From M3007 sp964550795 (GTDB lineage: Bacteria > Bacteroidota > Bacteroidia > Chitinophagales > Saprospiraceae), in the NCBI GenBank assembly GCA_964550795.1, contig CAZKBH010000019.1, positions 18,153 through 82,152 of the forward strand: 64,000 nt of DNA. The letters are read 5' to 3'. The notes beneath the pieces were generated by a model. That model searched no databases and was not told the DNA's origin. It saw nothing but the letters and a program-made list of their open reading frames with translations. Position 1 is the first letter of the stretch. Each line of letters begins with the position of its first letter. Positions 44,101-52,987 of the stretch are shown here, in pieces. Made by a program: the position numbers and the translations under genes.

Positions 44101-47094
44101 AATTCCACTAGATTAGTCCTGCGTTATGCAAACCCTTGCATTAAAAATCCACTGGACTCTGTAATTACGCTCATCAATCCAAACGGTTATCAAAATGGAA
44201 GCCCCGTGTTGGAGCTGTTCACGCAGGATGATGTATTGTATTTACCTACGGATGAATTCCTTTTCAACTTTTTCCTGCGGAACAACAGTCCCATAAATGC
44301 TCAAAATGCCTGGTTGACCATTGAATCAGATGGCAGTTTAGCTGATTTACAACTCTTGAGTATGCCGAGCCAAACACCGATTCCACAAATTGGCGGGGTG
44401 TACCAACTGGGTGAATTGTTGAGTTTTGCACAACCTGCCCTGCGCGTCCTGGCCCGCAATCTAAGTTGTCGCCCGGTCACTGTTACGTTCCGGTTTGGCT
44501 GGGATTGTTCCCCGGTTTTTAACAGCAACGGGGATGCCTGCGGCACTTTTTCAAAAACCATCGAAATCCGTCCGTTACTGCCTGAATTGGAACTGGTTGT
44601 TTTGAACCAACCGCCTACAATTCCGATGTGCGAACCCTCAGCTGTATTTGAATTTGAGGTGTCGAATGCCAACGACGGTCCGGCCTATAATGTCGTTCCG
44701 AGCATCAAATTGCCACCCGGAATCCGCATTGTGCCGGGCTCCTCGCAACTGGCATTCCCGGCGGGTGGCGCTTTTGTCAACATGCCCAACCCGGTCCAAC
44801 TCCCGGGCAATATTTGGCAATTCGACCCACAAGCGGCTTCCAGTAATCTGGCCCAAAATGGCCTTATTTCTGCCGATAACGCCCCGCTGAACGCCTTGCG
44901 CATTCGATTCAGGGTAGTTGCGGAATGCGGGGTAGTAGCCAACGCACAGCCCATTTACGGGGCTGAATCGCTGCGTTCTTGCGGCATTGCCTCCAATGTG
45001 CTGCGCAGACCCGGTCTTCCAATCGGCATCGAAGGGATTGAGCCAAGTTATACGGCGGTTTCTAACCTGCAATTTACCAACCCTCCCGGCATTGCGGGCT
45101 GTGGCCAGGAAATTGAACTTTCGGCGAGCATCGCGGTGAATGATACCCCCATGTCGGGCGATAGTATTTACGTTCTTTTGCCCGTTGGAACGAGCTACGT
45201 AAATGGTTCGTATCAATCTGGGACAAATGCGCCCGGCGGACCGCCCCAGGTTTCAGGGCAACAAATACAATTGCCGCTGCCCACTAACATCGGCGCGGGT
45301 AGTGTGCTCAATTTCAGCTTCCGCATTCGATACGATGACCCCGCCGGCTGCGCCGATAAATTGGTGATTTTGCAGACCCGCGAACAGGCTCAAGCGTTTT
45401 GTCCTTCCAACAATCAAGTCTGCAATATCTCCGTGGCAACGGGAGAGTCCTTGCTGGATTTGAACGCACAAAACCCTGAAATTCAACTCAATAACTTTAA
45501 TTTGAATACGGCTGGGGGGCAAACCACTTTCCAAGCCGTACTCGAAAATGCGGGCAATTCCATTGCTACCAATCCTGTGGTGCAACTTTACCACGACCTG
45601 AATGGCAACGGACAAATTGATCCAAGCGACCCACTTGTTGCCACGGTGAATGCCACGGGAAGCATTGCTCCGGGTGGAGTCTTGTCTATTGCTGGCAACC
45701 TCAACAACCTGCCTGCCACTGCTTTTTGCGACCTCATTGGGCTTATTCCTGCGGAAGAAAACTGCGCCTGCGCGGATCGGATTTTCTCCCTGAAAGGTGA
45801 TCAAGTGGTTACTGAGATTATTAAAATTTGCGATCTTGAAGCGGTTAACGTCGGCACGCCGGAAGTGGCGGGGAATACGTACAACTGGCTTACCCCTGCG
45901 GGATTGAGTTGTACCAATTGTGCCAACGCGGTGTACACCCCGGGACCTGAAGTAGTACCTGGGGAATTAGTGACGTTGGTTTTGCAGGAAAAAGCGGGTG
46001 AATGCACCATTGAGCGGCGTTACGAGATTCAATTTGGTGGCGCGTTCGGAATCGAGACCGAGAATCAGACGATTTGTGCGGGCGAGCCGGTTACGCTCAA
46101 TGCCACGGAAGGTGGAACGGTGTACAATTGGAGCGGCCCCGGCATTTCCAATCCAAATCAATCTACGCAAATTGTACAACCTGACACGAGTGCAAATTAC
46201 AGCGTAACGGTCACATTTTCAGGAGGTTGTACGGGGACAGGTCTGGTGGCTGTGCTGGTAAATCCAACTTCAACGATCGAGTTGCCTGCGCGCACCACCT
46301 GCGAAGGCTCCCCGGTTTTGATCCTTGGAAACACCACCGATGTCCCGGGCATTTATACCCTCGAACTGCAAAAATTCAATGGTTGCGACAGTATTATTAC
46401 GCAAGAATTGATTGTTGAGCCAACCAATATTGAAGAAACCCTTGCCTTTTGCGAGGGCACCTCTGCAACGGTATATGACAGCACGTTTACGGCATCGGGG
46501 AGAATCTGTAGAACCGAAGTTTCTCCCACCACGGGCTGCGTGGTAACGACCTGCGTGAACGTGACCGAGGTGCCCAATCCGCAAGTGCCGGAGCAGGATG
46601 AGGCTTTGGTGGTATCAAAAGGCGAAAGCGTGGTGATTGAAACTCCCGACGATTACATAACGTATGAATGGACGCCGTTCGATTCCGAGGTGCTCAGCTG
46701 CGGCGACTGCCCTGACCCGGAGGCCAGCCCGGATACTTCTACGCTATTCATGCTGGTAGTAGAGGATGAAAACGGCTGCCGGGACACCGCGCAATACCGG
46801 ATTTTTGTCTGTGATGAAGATCTAATTGATATTCCGAACGCCTTTACACCCAATGGAGATGGTGCTAACGACTTTTTTCGAGTGGTTCCGCACGAGGGCG
46901 CGGAAGTGATTCGATTCCTGCGAGTTTACAGTCGTTGGGGGCAATTGGTGTACGAAGGGTCAGGAACCAACGCACAGTGGGATGGCAGCATTGGCAACCA
47001 ACCAGCGCCTTCGGACGTGTATGTTTGGGTGCTGGACTATGTGTGCGGCGGCAATGAAGCCCGGGATAGTGGGGACGTGACTTTGCTGCGTTAA
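41140..47094 (+). CDS. Giant DUF11-like surface protein with gliding-motility-associated C-terminal domain
   Basis: 1,984 residues from ATG 41140, with signal peptide MKHFTLLLSFFSLSLTLLAQ. Most of the length is serial beta-sandwich domains of the DUF11/conserved-repeat type (VTMQNGAGPAATNLKATITL, LRNTRSGPIQSLQVTDVHSA, VSNANDGPAYNVVPSIKLPP). Two or three PKD/Ig-like domains follow near 1570-1890 (CAGEPVTLNATEGGTVYNW). The C terminus, about 1896-1984, is the type B sorting domain: IDIPNAFTPNGDGANDFFRV to RDSGDVTLLR. Expected to be exported by T9SS and displayed on the cell surface, possibly as a long adhesin. The frame is intact, unlike the other giant gene. Confidence 0.9.
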   Translation: MKHFTLLLSFFSLSLTLLAQNVVISTQNPDNLYVCGTDQMTVTMQNGAGPAATNLKATITLPNGVSYLQGSVAGAAEGNISNLNAPVFDLADLAGGASVSFTINVTASCPILQDINAGLTFSNTVVATYAGGSKQFVSNLYPVTTGFVNISSVSPPTVSGQKGDVIMRMITLRNTRSGPIQSLQVTDVHSAGISIQLEGGINQSNLPAIFNGEIPGSFFTSVGNGDNLLDFNEEITLVQKVTIEDCGIPSTTNQSLIIVGWGCNGSICQQDSVFANITILPTTQNPDLSFIPIYTAPVSQCGLTPTTQEILIVNTGELAVMNIVLNPFVLDTTFYALDQGSIEWNNGSGWQALSALTNTLTVLNSCGIADYSESMVLQVPEVLPGDTVRVRFNTYFCQDVCNGLFPMMRVGYNYPKACPANSSVGGLISFIPDAEFLKIEASVDYAHENCLQEDSTYALTYWIKSQRLLQDTGFLQVIFEIPLGFDWVQDCPFSLDNQVPLSSEIVANSDGSETVRMVFDLPFSLDSVASNLCLEYHCVQNMPCEPPVPEAPPSGSEFIVYPPPSDCGGCQLKLNTYSLISTTPDEPIECAISFCDDFILVVDNHCDTTPLGPPKGPCTGGSGPNGEPFAYEINFDSYRINYGLQDNNDDRKADNNNTANAPGVRRDRYLVGDTMRNEVKVYVSSGILFSLNFRLFLESLADDFGLNDGDAYNIARGKTAFMNNDTTELIGARIFFKTISGEEYGCPVGVPNIRADQRLFQVAEPNINPPQNVDQFTSMYDQFDLPLDSFIPLGCVPQNFVIGAGDSVFFQADYKFKNNFVPEGANTPPLINFRSSICDLDKAYAWKLEDFCSEKPLSQFSGYLETVTPNIQRLEPCAQSTETVPFKYQMRIARANMFPFEVRQLSTVTGFNFSLPDNVGIVDSRLNFLELQENAPLFGSTFVNPTVQGNIASFDLSPFFGDPLDEGYSFGISTRYDTTCGYTGTMFNSTRLVLRYANPCIKNPLDSVITLINPNGYQNGSPVLELFTQDDVLYLPTDEFLFNFFLRNNSPINAQNAWLTIESDGSLADLQLLSMPSQTPIPQIGGVYQLGELLSFAQPALRVLARNLSCRPVTVTFRFGWDCSPVFNSNGDACGTFSKTIEIRPLLPELELVVLNQPPTIPMCEPSAVFEFEVSNANDGPAYNVVPSIKLPPGIRIVPGSSQLAFPAGGAFVNMPNPVQLPGNIWQFDPQAASSNLAQNGLISADNAPLNALRIRFRVVAECGVVANAQPIYGAESLRSCGIASNVLRRPGLPIGIEGIEPSYTAVSNLQFTNPPGIAGCGQEIELSASIAVNDTPMSGDSIYVLLPVGTSYVNGSYQSGTNAPGGPPQVSGQQIQLPLPTNIGAGSVLNFSFRIRYDDPAGCADKLVILQTREQAQAFCPSNNQVCNISVATGESLLDLNAQNPEIQLNNFNLNTAGGQTTFQAVLENAGNSIATNPVVQLYHDLNGNGQIDPSDPLVATVNATGSIAPGGVLSIAGNLNNLPATAFCDLIGLIPAEENCACADRIFSLKGDQVVTEIIKICDLEAVNVGTPEVAGNTYNWLTPAGLSCTNCANAVYTPGPEVVPGELVTLVLQEKAGECTIERRYEIQFGGAFGIETENQTICAGEPVTLNATEGGTVYNWSGPGISNPNQSTQIVQPDTSANYSVTVTFSGGCTGTGLVAVLVNPTSTIELPARTTCEGSPVLILGNTTDVPGIYTLELQKFNGCDSIITQELIVEPTNIEETLAFCEGTSATVYDSTFTASGRICRTEVSPTTGCVVTTCVNVTEVPNPQVPEQDEALVVSKGESVVIETPDDYITYEWTPFDSEVLSCGDCPDPEASPDTSTLFMLVVEDENGCRDTAQYRIFVCDEDLIDIPNAFTPNGDGANDFFRVVPHEGAEVIRFLRVYSRWGQLVYEGSGTNAQWDGSIGNQPAPSDVYVWVLDYVCGGNEARDSGDVTLLR

Positions 47095-47113
47095 GTGGCG
47101 ATAGCCTAAATAA

Positions 47114-47275
47114 GCCGCATAGCGGCGACATTATAGTAGCGTAAGCGTCAGAATAATTTTTAGGAACCGCGTAGCGGTGGCATTATTTATCATGTTATGG
47201 TTATAATGTCACCGCTACGCGGTTCTTAACTTCCCGCCCTTTGGGCTACTATAATGTCACCGCTACGCGGTTTTG
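47114..47275. repeat. Dispersed palindrome, family C (inverted cluster, copy 2)
   Basis: Two forward units (GCCGCATAGCGGC-GACATTATAG at 47114; ACCGCGTAGCGGT-GGCATTAT at 47166) face two reverse units (ATAATGTC-ACCGCTACGCGGT near 47204 and 47250, the second preceded by GCCCTTTGGGC). The block fills the gap between the giant gene and rtcB. Confidence 0.85.
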
Positions 47276-47315
47276 ACACGCTCTGCGGTTTTGTTCTCTC
47301 CGAGTAATAAGACTT

Positions 47316-48734
47316 CTAATCTTCCCGGCTTCCGTCATCTGCCATGCGCACCATTTTGGGCGAAAATTTGGCCACTATATCCACCAATGCTGTTTGAGCT
47401 GCCATTACCTGGTGGATATCTTTGTAGGCCATGGGCGCTTCGTCCAGGCCTCCACCAATTAGCGACACACCTTTTTCTTGCAAGAGATTGCGCAAGTCGT
47501 TTTTGCTGACATTTTTAATGGCCTGTGTGCGGCTCATTTGACGGCCAGCGCCATGGGATGCGGAGTGAATTGCGGAGGCATTTCCTTTGCCTCGGACCAA
47601 AAATCCCGGGGCGGTCATGGAGCCGGGAATAATTCCCATTACGCCTTCACCCGCCGGGGTTGCGCCTTTGCGGTGCACAATCACCGATTCACCATGGAGC
47701 ATTTCCTGCCAGGCGAAGTTGTGGTGGTTTTCCACTTTTGCCAGCACCTGTGCGCCGATGGCCTTCGTCAGTTTTCGGTGAATGACCTCGTGACAGGCTG
47801 AGGCGTAGTCGCCTGCCAGATTCATGGCCAGCCAGTATTCCTGACCCGCCTCGCTGTTCAAGTCCAGGTAAGCCAAATTGGCGGCATAAGCAGGCAATTT
47901 GCACTGTTCCTTGGCTATTTTGGTGTAATAACCGGCCAAAGTCGCACCCAAACCCCGCGAACCCGAGTGGGTCAACAAGGCCAGATAACGTCCTTTTTCT
48001 ACGCCTAAAACCTCGTCGCGGGTTTCAAAATCTATAATGCCCCACTCGACAAAGTGGTTGCCGCCGCCGGAGGAGCCAAGCTGTGTAAAGGCTTTGTCTT
48101 TCAGCCCTTGCAGTAACTTCGTCAGGTCAAATTCCTTTCGATCCAGCACTTGGTGATAGGCGCGGTGTTTCCCTGTGAAACCGTTTCCGGCCCCAAAAGC
48201 GGTATGGGCGATCAGTTCGCGTTTGTACACGGCGCGGTTTTCAAAAAAATGCTGTTCAGAAATATCAAACACGGAAAGCGCCATCCGACAACCAATGTCC
48301 ACGCCCACGCCGTAGGGAATCACCACATTTTTGGTTGCCAGTACTCCGCCAATGGGCAGTCCGTAGCCTTGGTGCGCATCGGGCATGAGGGCACCGGCCA
48401 CGGTGATGGGCAGCCGCATGGCAATGTTCATTTGATCCAAGGCGCCAGCCTCAATGCCGGATGCACCGAAAACAGGGTAGGGCGGAGTGTTTTCCGACAA
48501 CTCAATGGTTGCACGAGCAGCAGCCTCCGCTTGCGCCTCGAGAATGGCTTTGGCGAGGGGCGCGAGCAGGGGATCGTCCAAATATGTTTCCGGCTTTTTG
48601 CGCACGCGGTTGAGCGTGGTCAGGGTCGTTTGTCGCTTGTTACCTACGAGGACGGTGTTGGCAAGTTCAAGGGCAACGCCGAGGATTTTTCCTTCGGTAA
48701 AGCCTAAGAAGAGGAGGTCTTTTCCTTTAAACAT
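47316..48734 (-). CDS. rtcB: RNA-splicing ligase RtcB
   Basis: GTP- and Mn-dependent ligase joining 3'-phosphate (or 2',3'-cyclic phosphate) and 5'-OH RNA ends. Start chosen at ATG 48734 (MFKGKDLLFLGF; 472 residues) because the upstream 25 residues show no family likeness. Visible: MPDAHQGYGLPIGGV, the Mn-binding Cys in VGVDIGCRM, GSSGGGNHFVEWG, LTHSGSRGLG, VENHHNFAW and the guanylated His region SASHGAGRQMSR. No Archease gene or RtcA lies nearby, so it may act in RNA repair; that role is inference. Confidence 0.95.
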   Translation of the reverse strand: MFKGKDLLFLGFTEGKILGVALELANTVLVGNKRQTTLTTLNRVRKKPETYLDDPLLAPLAKAILEAQAEAAARATIELSENTPPYPVFGASGIEAGALDQMNIAMRLPITVAGALMPDAHQGYGLPIGGVLATKNVVIPYGVGVDIGCRMALSVFDISEQHFFENRAVYKRELIAHTAFGAGNGFTGKHRAYHQVLDRKEFDLTKLLQGLKDKAFTQLGSSGGGNHFVEWGIIDFETRDEVLGVEKGRYLALLTHSGSRGLGATLAGYYTKIAKEQCKLPAYAANLAYLDLNSEAGQEYWLAMNLAGDYASACHEVIHRKLTKAIGAQVLAKVENHHNFAWQEMLHGESVIVHRKGATPAGEGVMGIIPGSMTAPGFLVRGKGNASAIHSASHGAGRQMSRTQAIKNVSKNDLRNLLQEKGVSLIGGGLDEAPMAYKDIHQVMAAQTALVDIVAKFSPKMVRMADDGSRED

Positions 48735-49070
48735 GGGTGCTGAACTTTGGAATGATGGAGCTTTGATCGGGGTGAGGTGATTGTTATGTTTAAAACCAAT
48801 GAGATCCAAACCTCAAAAATCGGGTTTGGGTTCCAAAGGTGTTGATAAAGTCAACACGGCCCGACCGAAGGGGATGGTTCCGACGCAGGAAGGAGCGCCT
48901 TTTTTGACAGGACGAAAAACGACGGAATAATGAAAAGCCTTTTTTGATCCTTCATCCCATTAAAATTGGGGCGCAATACTACCTTGCCACACTTTTGCCC
49001 CATCAATGAAGCACCGAAACAAAATAATGAAATTCAATCTGATCACCAACTATTTAACAATCAACATTTT
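48735..49070. other. Divergent intergenic region rtcB/cytochrome c
   Basis: 336 bases. A perfect 7-bp hairpin GTGTTGA-TAAAG-TCAACAC lies near 48839-48857. TACTACCTTGCC at about 48976 is an imperfect -7 box for the cytochrome gene. No other feature seen. Confidence 0.4.
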
Positions 49071-49667
49071 ATGAAACAATCAATCCTTGTTTTCCTTGGC
49101 TTGCTCATCGCAGCCATTACCATGCAATGCACCCAAAACACCTCCTCCAGCCCTGAAGTAAAGGTATCTGCGGTTGAAAAACCAGATACAGCGGCACTGA
49201 TCAAACGCGGCGAGTATCTTGTCACTTTTGGAGGTTGCAACGACTGCCATTCGCCCAAAATCATGACTGAAAAGGGGCCAGAACCCGATCCCAAACGCCT
49301 GTTGTCGGGGCACATCCAGGGAGAAGTGCTTCCTGCTATTACCGACAAAAAGATGATTGCCCCGGGTCAATGGGCACTTTTTAGTCCAAATATGACTGCC
49401 GCAGTAGGGCCTTGGGGTACCTCGTTTGCGGCAAACCTAACGCCCGACGACACCGGTATCGGAAACTGGACCTATGCGCAGTTTGAAAAAGCACTCCGCG
49501 AAGGCAAATCCAAGGGTTTGGATGGCACACGCCCGCTTTTGCCCCCGATGCCTTGGCTCAATTATACGAAAATGGAGGACGGTGACATGCAGGCCATGTT
49601 TGCCTATCTCAAATCCATTCCGCCTGTACAAAACGCCGTGCCAAATCCCATCCCACCTGGCATTTAA
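49071..49667 (+). CDS. Lipoprotein c-type cytochrome
   Basis: 198 residues from ATG 49071. Lipoprotein signal peptide FLGLLIAAITMQC with Cys20; a single heme-binding motif CNDCH at 56-60 in GEYLVTFGGCNDCHSPK. A later PPMPWLNYTKMEDGDMQAMF block (about 165-185) supplies likely axial methionines and ends in a helix LKSIPPV typical of cytochrome c subunits of dehydrogenases. Anchored to a membrane, facing the periplasm; electron partners are unknown. It has its own terminator. Confidence 0.85.
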   Translation: MKQSILVFLGLLIAAITMQCTQNTSSSPEVKVSAVEKPDTAALIKRGEYLVTFGGCNDCHSPKIMTEKGPEPDPKRLLSGHIQGEVLPAITDKKMIAPGQWALFSPNMTAAVGPWGTSFAANLTPDDTGIGNWTYAQFEKALREGKSKGLDGTRPLLPPMPWLNYTKMEDGDMQAMFAYLKSIPPVQNAVPNPIPPGI

Positions 49668-49721
49668 GCGTGCATTTATTGACAAAAGGCTTCAATTATC
49701 AATCGAATTTTAACGAACAAA

Positions 49722-49757
49722 GGCCCGGCTGTTGTAAGGACAGTCGGGCTTTTGGTT
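49722..49757 (+). terminator. Rho-independent terminator after the cytochrome gene
   Basis: GCCCGGCTG/CAGTCGGGC with a 9-base loop, then TTTTGGTTT. Confidence 0.75.
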
Positions 49758-49880
49758 TAATCACAACAAGCCACTCCGATTTTGGGAAAATTGGCGTCCA
49801 AGGTATTGCAGAATTCAGGCTCAAAAAATATCTCTGCCCAAACCCGAAAAACAGTTCTCCAAAACCTCGACCTTTATCGG

Positions 49881-52469
49881 ATGATGAAATTCGACACCCC
49901 CGCCGCGCTGCCCTACCACACGTACAATAGCCTTTTTTTAAGCCTGCCGTTCAGTGAAATCGCTGAAACGGGTACCCACCTGGCCTTATTTACCCAACAT
50001 TGCGAAGCTGGTTTTAAGCAGGGCAAAAATCCGCAGGAACTCGTGGAGTCTTTTTGGAGCGAATACGTGTCCGAAGCCGATGAGGAAGCCCGGCATCGGC
50101 TCTTGCGCTATTTTATTCAATACATTGAACGTCAAGTAGTTCTGTTTGATTCCGTAGAGGATTCGCTCTTCGAGCAGACCCATGAAATGAACGGTCCCGG
50201 CTCGATGAAATACCTCCTCAACAGCAATAAGTCGGAAGTGCAAAGGGCAGAAATATTGGAAAAAATTCGTCATTTCAGTCTGCGGCTCGTTTTGACGGCG
50301 CATCCCACGCAGTTTTATCCCGGCAAAGTACTCGGCATCATCAATGATCTGGGCAAGGAAATCCGGGATCATGAATTGGAAAATATCCGCCAACTGCTCA
50401 TGCAATTGGGCCGAACCACCCTCGTGAATCGCGAAAAACCTACGCCCTACGAGGAAGCGCTCAGCCTGGGCTGGTACATGGAACATATTTTTTACCATAC
50501 GCTTCCGGACGTTTTGTACCGTATTTTGCGGGAATTAGGGGAAGATGTGACCACTTTTGAAAATCCACGCCTGCTTGCGCTCGGGTTCTGGCCCGGTGGC
50601 GACCGCGACGGCAATCCTTTCGTTACCGCAGACATTACCCAACTCGTGGCGGAACGCCTGCGTGATGCAGTGCTGCGCGGCTATTACCGCGACATCAAGC
50701 AACTCAAACGCAGACTGACCTTCCGGGGCGTGGAGGAGATCATCGCTGGGGCGGAGATAAAAATTTTCAACACACTTTATCAGCCCGACAAGGCGGAAGG
50801 ATACGTCCGCTGTCAGGATTTGCTGGATGAATTGATGGCAGCGAGGACTGTGCTGATTCAGGAACATCAGGCGCTTTTTCAGGAAGAATTGGATCGTTTT
50901 ATCCTGAAAATCAGGGTTTTCGGGTTTTATTTTGCTAGTTTGGATGTTCGTCAGGACAGCAGAAAACATGGAGAGGTGTGGCGGGCTATTTTGCAAAACA
51001 AACACGAAAGCCACGGCGGGAATAGCGCGGAAGAATTTTTAGCGGACGAGGAAAGTACTCGGATCAATCGGTTGCTGAGCACGCAGTACAACCTGGACGA
51101 AAACGATTTTTCGGACCCTTTTGTCAAAGAAACCATCCGTTCGTTCACGGCCATCCGCAATATTCAGCAGAAAAATGGCGAACTCGGCAGTCACCGGTAC
51201 ATTATTTCAAACTGCCAAAGTGCCCTCAACGTGGCCGAAGTCCTGGCCCTGGCTAATATCTGCTGGCACGATGCCGACACGCCTTTGCAGGACAGTCAAT
51301 CCATCCCGCTCGACATCGTGCCCCTGTTTGAAACCATTGACGACATGGCGCATTGCGGCGATATCATGCAGCAGCTGTACACCAACCCTTATTACGCGGC
51401 GCACCTGGCCAGTCGGGGCCAGACGCAGCACATCATGCTGGGCTTTTCAGATGGCACCAAGGACGGCGGCTACCTTCGCGCCAACTGGAGCATTTACCGC
51501 GCCAAGGAGGAACTCACCCGCGTCAGTCGGGCGAATGAAATCACGGTCATCTTTTTTGACGGGCGTGGTGGGCCTCCGGGCAGGGGCGGCGGCAACAATG
51601 CCAGTTATTATGCCGCACATGGCCAGGACATTGAAAATCACGCCATTCAGGTCACCATTCAAGGCCAAACCGTCAGCAGTACCTATGGCACGAAGGCTGC
51701 AGCGACCTTTAACATCGAACGTTTGCTGAGTGCCGGCCTGAAAAATCACCTCGACCGCAGCCATGCCCGTGATTTGAGTACGGAAGATCGGCTCCTGCTG
51801 GATGAATTGGCCGACGCAGCGTATGAGTCTTACTTAAAATTGAAAAATCACCCCGATTTTGTTCCCTATTTGGAAAAAATGACCCCTCTGAAATGGTATG
51901 GCGACAGCAACATCGCCAGTCGGCCAACCAAACGGAGCGGGGACGGGGGGCTGAAATTTGAGGATTTGCGGGCGATACCGTTTGTGGGCGCATGGGCGCA
52001 AATGAAGCAAAATGTGCCTGGATATCACGGATTGGGGTCCGCCATGGAAGATTTTTTAAAAAACCGCCGTGGTGAAATGCGACGCTTGTACCAGCACTCG
52101 CTGTTCTTTCGCACGCTGTTGGAAAACTCCATGCAATCGCTTTTAAAATCCAATTTTGACGTGACGCGTTACATCGGGGAACACCCGCAGTTTGCGGAAT
52201 TCTGGCATCTTCTGTACGACGAATACCACCGAACCTTGAACAGTTTGCAGGAAATTTCGGGCAAAAAAGACCTGCTGGCGGAGAACATTTCCTCCAAAAA
52301 CAGCATTGGTCTGCGTGAAGAAATTGTCTTGCCGCTCATCACAATTCAACAGTATGCACTTCAAAAACTCCAAACCGATGAACTCCCACCCGCCGCGCAC
52401 GAAATGTATCGGAAGCTGGTGTTGCGGGCCATGTTTGGAATCATCAATGCGGCCAGAAATGCGGCGTAA
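49881..52469 (+). CDS. ppc: Phosphoenolpyruvate carboxylase
   Basis: Makes oxaloacetate from phosphoenolpyruvate and bicarbonate, refilling the TCA cycle. Start chosen at ATG 49881 (862 residues; the frame is open further upstream to a TTG at 49782). Visible: catalytic His141 in LTAHPTQ, GGDRDGNPF (about 239-247), DVRQDSRKH, GFSDGTKDGGYLRANW, FFDGRGGPPGRGGG (about 558-571), GQTVSSTYG, and RAIPFVGAWAQMKQNVPGYH. The C terminus ends KLVLRAMFGIINAARNAA rather than the usual QNTG; this is the atypical form seen in Bacteroidota. Loss of the QNTG end may alter catalysis or regulation (inference). Confidence 0.93.
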   Translation: MMKFDTPAALPYHTYNSLFLSLPFSEIAETGTHLALFTQHCEAGFKQGKNPQELVESFWSEYVSEADEEARHRLLRYFIQYIERQVVLFDSVEDSLFEQTHEMNGPGSMKYLLNSNKSEVQRAEILEKIRHFSLRLVLTAHPTQFYPGKVLGIINDLGKEIRDHELENIRQLLMQLGRTTLVNREKPTPYEEALSLGWYMEHIFYHTLPDVLYRILRELGEDVTTFENPRLLALGFWPGGDRDGNPFVTADITQLVAERLRDAVLRGYYRDIKQLKRRLTFRGVEEIIAGAEIKIFNTLYQPDKAEGYVRCQDLLDELMAARTVLIQEHQALFQEELDRFILKIRVFGFYFASLDVRQDSRKHGEVWRAILQNKHESHGGNSAEEFLADEESTRINRLLSTQYNLDENDFSDPFVKETIRSFTAIRNIQQKNGELGSHRYIISNCQSALNVAEVLALANICWHDADTPLQDSQSIPLDIVPLFETIDDMAHCGDIMQQLYTNPYYAAHLASRGQTQHIMLGFSDGTKDGGYLRANWSIYRAKEELTRVSRANEITVIFFDGRGGPPGRGGGNNASYYAAHGQDIENHAIQVTIQGQTVSSTYGTKAAATFNIERLLSAGLKNHLDRSHARDLSTEDRLLLDELADAAYESYLKLKNHPDFVPYLEKMTPLKWYGDSNIASRPTKRSGDGGLKFEDLRAIPFVGAWAQMKQNVPGYHGLGSAMEDFLKNRRGEMRRLYQHSLFFRTLLENSMQSLLKSNFDVTRYIGEHPQFAEFWHLLYDEYHRTLNSLQEISGKKDLLAENISSKNSIGLREEIVLPLITIQQYALQKLQTDELPPAAHEMYRKLVLRAMFGIINAARNAA

Positions 52470-52530
52470 GGGGTCAGGTAAGTATCAAAACGGAGCATTT
52501 TTTTGAACAAAAAAGGATTGCAATCATTTA

Positions 52531-52556
52531 AAAATCAGGTGTTTGTGCTCAAATCA
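52531..52556. repeat. Short dispersed repeat, family J (copy 3)
   Basis: AAAATCAGGTGTTTGTGCTC then AAATCA, ending 18 bases before the osmC-like ATG. Confidence 0.55.
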
Positions 52557-52573
52557 CTTCATCGCTGTGAAAT

Positions 52574-52987
52574 ATGAAAATTGAATTAAAAAGACTCAAC
52601 GAAGCCGTTCATTTTGAATGCACTTCTGAAGAAGGCCTGCGTGCAGAAACGGACGGTTCACCCGATATCGGCGGCGAAAACAAGGCACCACGGCCCATGC
52701 AACTGTTGCTCATGGCCCATGCTTCTTGCAGCGCAATTGATGTAGTGCACTTGCTCAAAAAAATGCGCCAACCGCTCACTGATATCCGCGTCGTAGCAGA
52801 CGGCGAACGCGCGACCGACGAGGTGCCCGCGGTATTCAAAAAAATCCATCTCCACTATATTTTGAGTGGCCAACTGGACGAAAAAAGCGCCGAAAAAGCC
52901 ATCCGCCTCTCCACCGACAAGTACTGTTCCGTGGGCGCCATGTTGTCCAAAACGGCTGAGATAACTTGGACGTTTGAGATTTTGTAA
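52574..52987 (+). CDS. OsmC/Ohr-family protein
   Basis: Thiol-dependent hydroperoxide reductase family. 137 residues, cytoplasmic. Two redox cysteines in the usual places: Cys52 in MAHASCSAIDVV and Cys118 in DKYCSVGAML. The N-terminal beta part (LNEAVHFECTSEEGL, GGENKAPRPMQLLL) fits the YhfA-like subgroup rather than Ohr. Activity on organic hydroperoxides is likely from the family but unproven. Confidence 0.88.
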   Translation: MKIELKRLNEAVHFECTSEEGLRAETDGSPDIGGENKAPRPMQLLLMAHASCSAIDVVHLLKKMRQPLTDIRVVADGERATDEVPAVFKKIHLHYILSGQLDEKSAEKAIRLSTDKYCSVGAMLSKTAEITWTFEIL

